From assembly GCA_035647435.1 (NCBI GenBank), contig DASRNM010000118.1, forward strand, positions 1 through 24,144: a stretch of 24,144 nt of DNA, given 5' to 3'. Source of the stretch: JAAZFZ01 sp035647435. GTDB taxonomy: Bacteria; Bacillota; Clostridia; Oscillospirales; Acutalibacteraceae. The notes below the pieces were generated by a model. The model worked only from the letters and a program-made list of their open reading frames with translations. It searched no databases and was not told the DNA's origin. The position numbers and the translations under genes are program-made. Below, in pieces: positions 22,312 to 24,144 of this stretch. Positions within the stretch are counted from its first letter, which is position 1; each line of letters opens with the position of its first letter.

Positions 22312-24144
22312 TTATTTTTTTATTAAACCATCATATTTTAACATTCTTATTAATCTGTCTGTGTTTTTATTATCGCTGAACTCGACAATTTTTCTATATT
22401 TTTCAATATTTTCTGGTCTTTGTGGCGTCATATAGTTATTCCTTATTAAATCACCTAAATCTTCATATTGATAACTGATATCTGCGAAAGCATTGTCATC
22501 ATTGAGCATTAGAGTGTTGTTGTAACAATTCATACAAAAATCCTTTTCTTCCCAACAGAAAATAACATTTGCACCCCTGTAAAATGCATCATATGAAATT
22601 GAAGAGTAGTCGGTTATCAATAATGCAGTGTCTTTCAAAATCTCATCATAAACAAATTGCTCAGGGATATACTTTGTTAACTCATTTTCAGACATTGTTT
22701 TTTTAAAAAGAGGATGTGGCAATATGATTAATTTTTCCCTGTATTCTAATGGAACTTGTTCAAAAAGATTTTTGAGAAATTTATAATAAGTTGATTCGAC
22801 AGGATTAATTCGGACTGTATTATAATCCCACGGTCTCCATGTGGGCATAATCACTATTTTATCAGCGTTAGCTTTTTTGATAGCTTTGTCAAATTTAGTC
22901 AATCCTGAAATATACAAATCACTAAACTTAAAATTACCGTAATCAATAAAATGGCGAGCTTCTACAAGTGATGATACAACAACTTTACCGTTTTTTGGAA
23001 AGCTTCCGTTCTTATTAAAGATATCCCTTGCTGTCGAATTGAGTGAAAGCATATATGTAATGCCATGTTGTAGGAAAAGATACTTATATTTGTTATTATG
23101 TATTTTTTTCAAAGCATGTGAATTTTTCATTCTTAACTCAAAAGAATGAGCAATAGATTCTGTCCCAACAAATAAATTTGTTCTAAAAAAATATAGGTAG
23201 TGCTTGAATGAATATTTAAAAACTACATATGGTATACACTTTTTTGGTATTAATTCAACCTGAGAGCTGTTTTTATCAATAATATAGAAAATATCTTTAT
23301 AGTCCTGTTCTATTAATCTTTCAAACAAAACTGCTGCACTTTCTTCATATTTATATGCCATTTTTTCATAAAAAAGTGCAATATCTTTTTTGGCATACAG
23401 CTTTGAAATATAATAAGCTATATTAATCTTTCTGTTTTCATTTTTCGAATCTGTTTTATTTATAACCCTGTTTGTTATATAAAGCCCGTTTTTGGCGCTT
23501 TGACGAACATATATGCTAGTGTTAATATCTTCAAAAGTTTTAACCTTTGAAGAACGGTAATTCGTGCCCCCTGAGTCAAATAAATTGTATGAAGCGGTCT
23601 TGTTTATGCCGAAACCTTTCTTGTCAATAAAACACAGCCCAAACCTTGTATGTATTTCAAGTTCAATTATATCTGAATAAGGTATTTCGACTTCATACGA
23701 AAAAACATGATGTGAATTCAAAGATATCTTAAATCGTTTTTTCTTGATATAGTAGTTGTTTTTCCCTAGTTCAACAAAGAACTTTTGACCTTTTGATATA
23801 CAAAAGGGGTCAACGACAAAAAGCAACCCTTTGATTATCAGTGTATCAGTGCCATATTTGACTCTTGTTAAATGGTTTGCAACCCTTAAAAGTCGATTAT
23901 AAACACAGTTCTTGTTTTCTTCAATATAAGAACCTATTCGCTTTTTGCCCTTATAGGTATTGTATCTTATTTGTTCAATGTAATTAGAATCCACTTCATT
24001 TTGATTTTTGAAAGAGTTTGCAATCTTTAAAAATTGATTATAAACACAGGTTTCATTTTTTTCAATATAAGAACATGACCATTTATTGCTTTTACATTTA
24101 TTGCATCTTAATTGGATAATACAATCAGAATAAAACTTATCTTC
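22312..24144 (-). CDS. CDP-glycerol glycerophosphotransferase-like protein (5' end beyond window)
   Basis: A teichoic-acid type polyol-phosphate transferase (TagF-like family), which would polymerise glycerol-phosphate from CDP-glycerol at the inner face of the membrane. The C-terminal catalytic half shows YLFLQHGITYML at about 23049-23084, IIMPTWRPW near 22845, LPHPLFKK near 22710, and LITDYSSISYDAFYRGANV at about 22575-22630; the His and DYSS are the family hallmarks. A GTG at 23994 could be taken as start, but it lacks a ribosome binding site, and the same frame stays open for all 50 codons to the right edge, so the gene is partial. The extra N-terminal part contains a duplicated module of about 37 residues. 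Base composition is more AT-rich than its neighbours, which suggests transfer, common for wall-polymer genes. Confidence 0.87.
   Translation of the reverse strand, partial: EDKFYSDCIIQLRCNKCKSNKWSCSYIEKNETCVYNQFLKIANSFKNQNEVDSNYIEQIRYNTYKGKKRIGSYIEENKNCVYNRLLRVANHLTRVKYGTDTLIIKGLLFVVDPFCISKGQKFFVELGKNNYYIKKKRFKISLNSHHVFSYEVEIPYSDIIELEIHTRFGLCFIDKKGFGINKTASYNLFDSGGTNYRSSKVKTFEDINTSIYVRQSAKNGLYITNRVINKTDSKNENRKINIAYYISKLYAKKDIALFYEKMAYKYEESAAVLFERLIEQDYKDIFYIIDKNSSQVELIPKKCIPYVVFKYSFKHYLYFFRTNLFVGTESIAHSFELRMKNSHALKKIHNNKYKYLFLQHGITYMLSLNSTARDIFNKNGSFPKNGKVVVSSLVEARHFIDYGNFKFSDLYISGLTKFDKAIKKANADKIVIMPTWRPWDYNTVRINPVESTYYKFLKNLFEQVPLEYREKLIILPHPLFKKTMSENELTKYIPEQFVYDEILKDTALLITDYSSISYDAFYRGANVIFCWEEKDFCMNCYNNTLMLNDDNAFADISYQYEDLGDLIRNNYMTPQRPENIEKYRKIVEFSDNKNTDRLIRMLKYDGLIKK
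23875..24126 (-). repeat. Tandem duplicated module in the transferase N-terminus
   Basis: Two copies at a period of 47 codons (141 bp): copy 1 at 24126-24016 and copy 2 at 23985-23875. Aligned without gaps over 37 residues they share 18 identities, including SYIE, N, CVYN and L..AN. Copy 1 has three extra Cys (RCNKCK and CS) where copy 2 has Tyr, Tyr and Gly. More copies may lie beyond the edge. Confidence 0.75.

Noticed and set aside
1..24144. CRISPR arrays, rRNA genes and insertion sequences with terminal inverted repeats
   Set aside because: No regularly spaced direct repeats, no rRNA sequence and no DDE transposase were seen on reading both strands.

Overview
The window looks like a chromosome segment from a Gram-positive, moderately AT-rich Clostridia-type bacterium, probably of the Ruminococcaceae/Oscillospiraceae kind. 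This is inferred from strong AGGAGG-type ribosome binding sites, pyruvate phosphate dikinase, a CDP-glycerol (teichoic-acid type) transferase, and a TnpV/MobC/serine-recombinase mobile module typical of gut Firmicutes. No species can be named from sequence reading alone.

Left housekeeping block (1-6101). A small glycine-zipper protein converges on a minus-strand operon glmU - single-pass membrane protein - pth (UDP-GlcNAc synthesis, unknown, peptidyl-tRNA hydrolase). ppdK (pyruvate phosphate dikinase) is divergent from glmU across a 281-bp promoter region. It ends in a terminator, after an unexplained coding-like tail.

Mobile island (about 6102-19545). Two unrelated serine recombinases sit at its ends, both transcribed outward. 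From left to right it holds: (i) an unknown 139-aa protein and a 407-aa recombinase; (ii) a translationally coupled three-gene minus-strand operon resembling restriction-modification: a short methyltransferase-fold protein without NPPY, an Eco57I-like N6-adenine methyltransferase with NPPY, and a 976-aa superfamily 2 helicase with an N-terminal GIY-YIG-like (T5orf172/MUG113) domain; (iii) an AAA_14/DUF4143 ATPase with its own promoter; (iv) a plus-strand mobilisation module: TnpV, two unknown small proteins, an oriT-like double inverted repeat, a DUF3789-like peptide, MobC, ParB, a SHOCT-like peptide and a 595-aa zinc-ribbon recombinase. There is no relaxase gene, so the island looks like a decayed or trans-mobilised element carrying a defence-like cassette.

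Right chromosomal block (19546-24144). It has uxaC (glucuronate isomerase, minus), a tRNA-Thr(CGU) with encoded CCA and a good promoter, a membrane-anchored GH16 glucanase, and a minus-strand CDP-glycerol glycerophosphotransferase-like gene. That last reading frame runs off the right edge and carries a tandemly duplicated N-terminal module.

The most interesting parts are the helicase/paired-methyltransferase operon, the oriT-MobC pair without a relaxase, the cluster of inverted repeats upstream of the restriction-like operon, and the repeated module in the teichoic-acid-type transferase.
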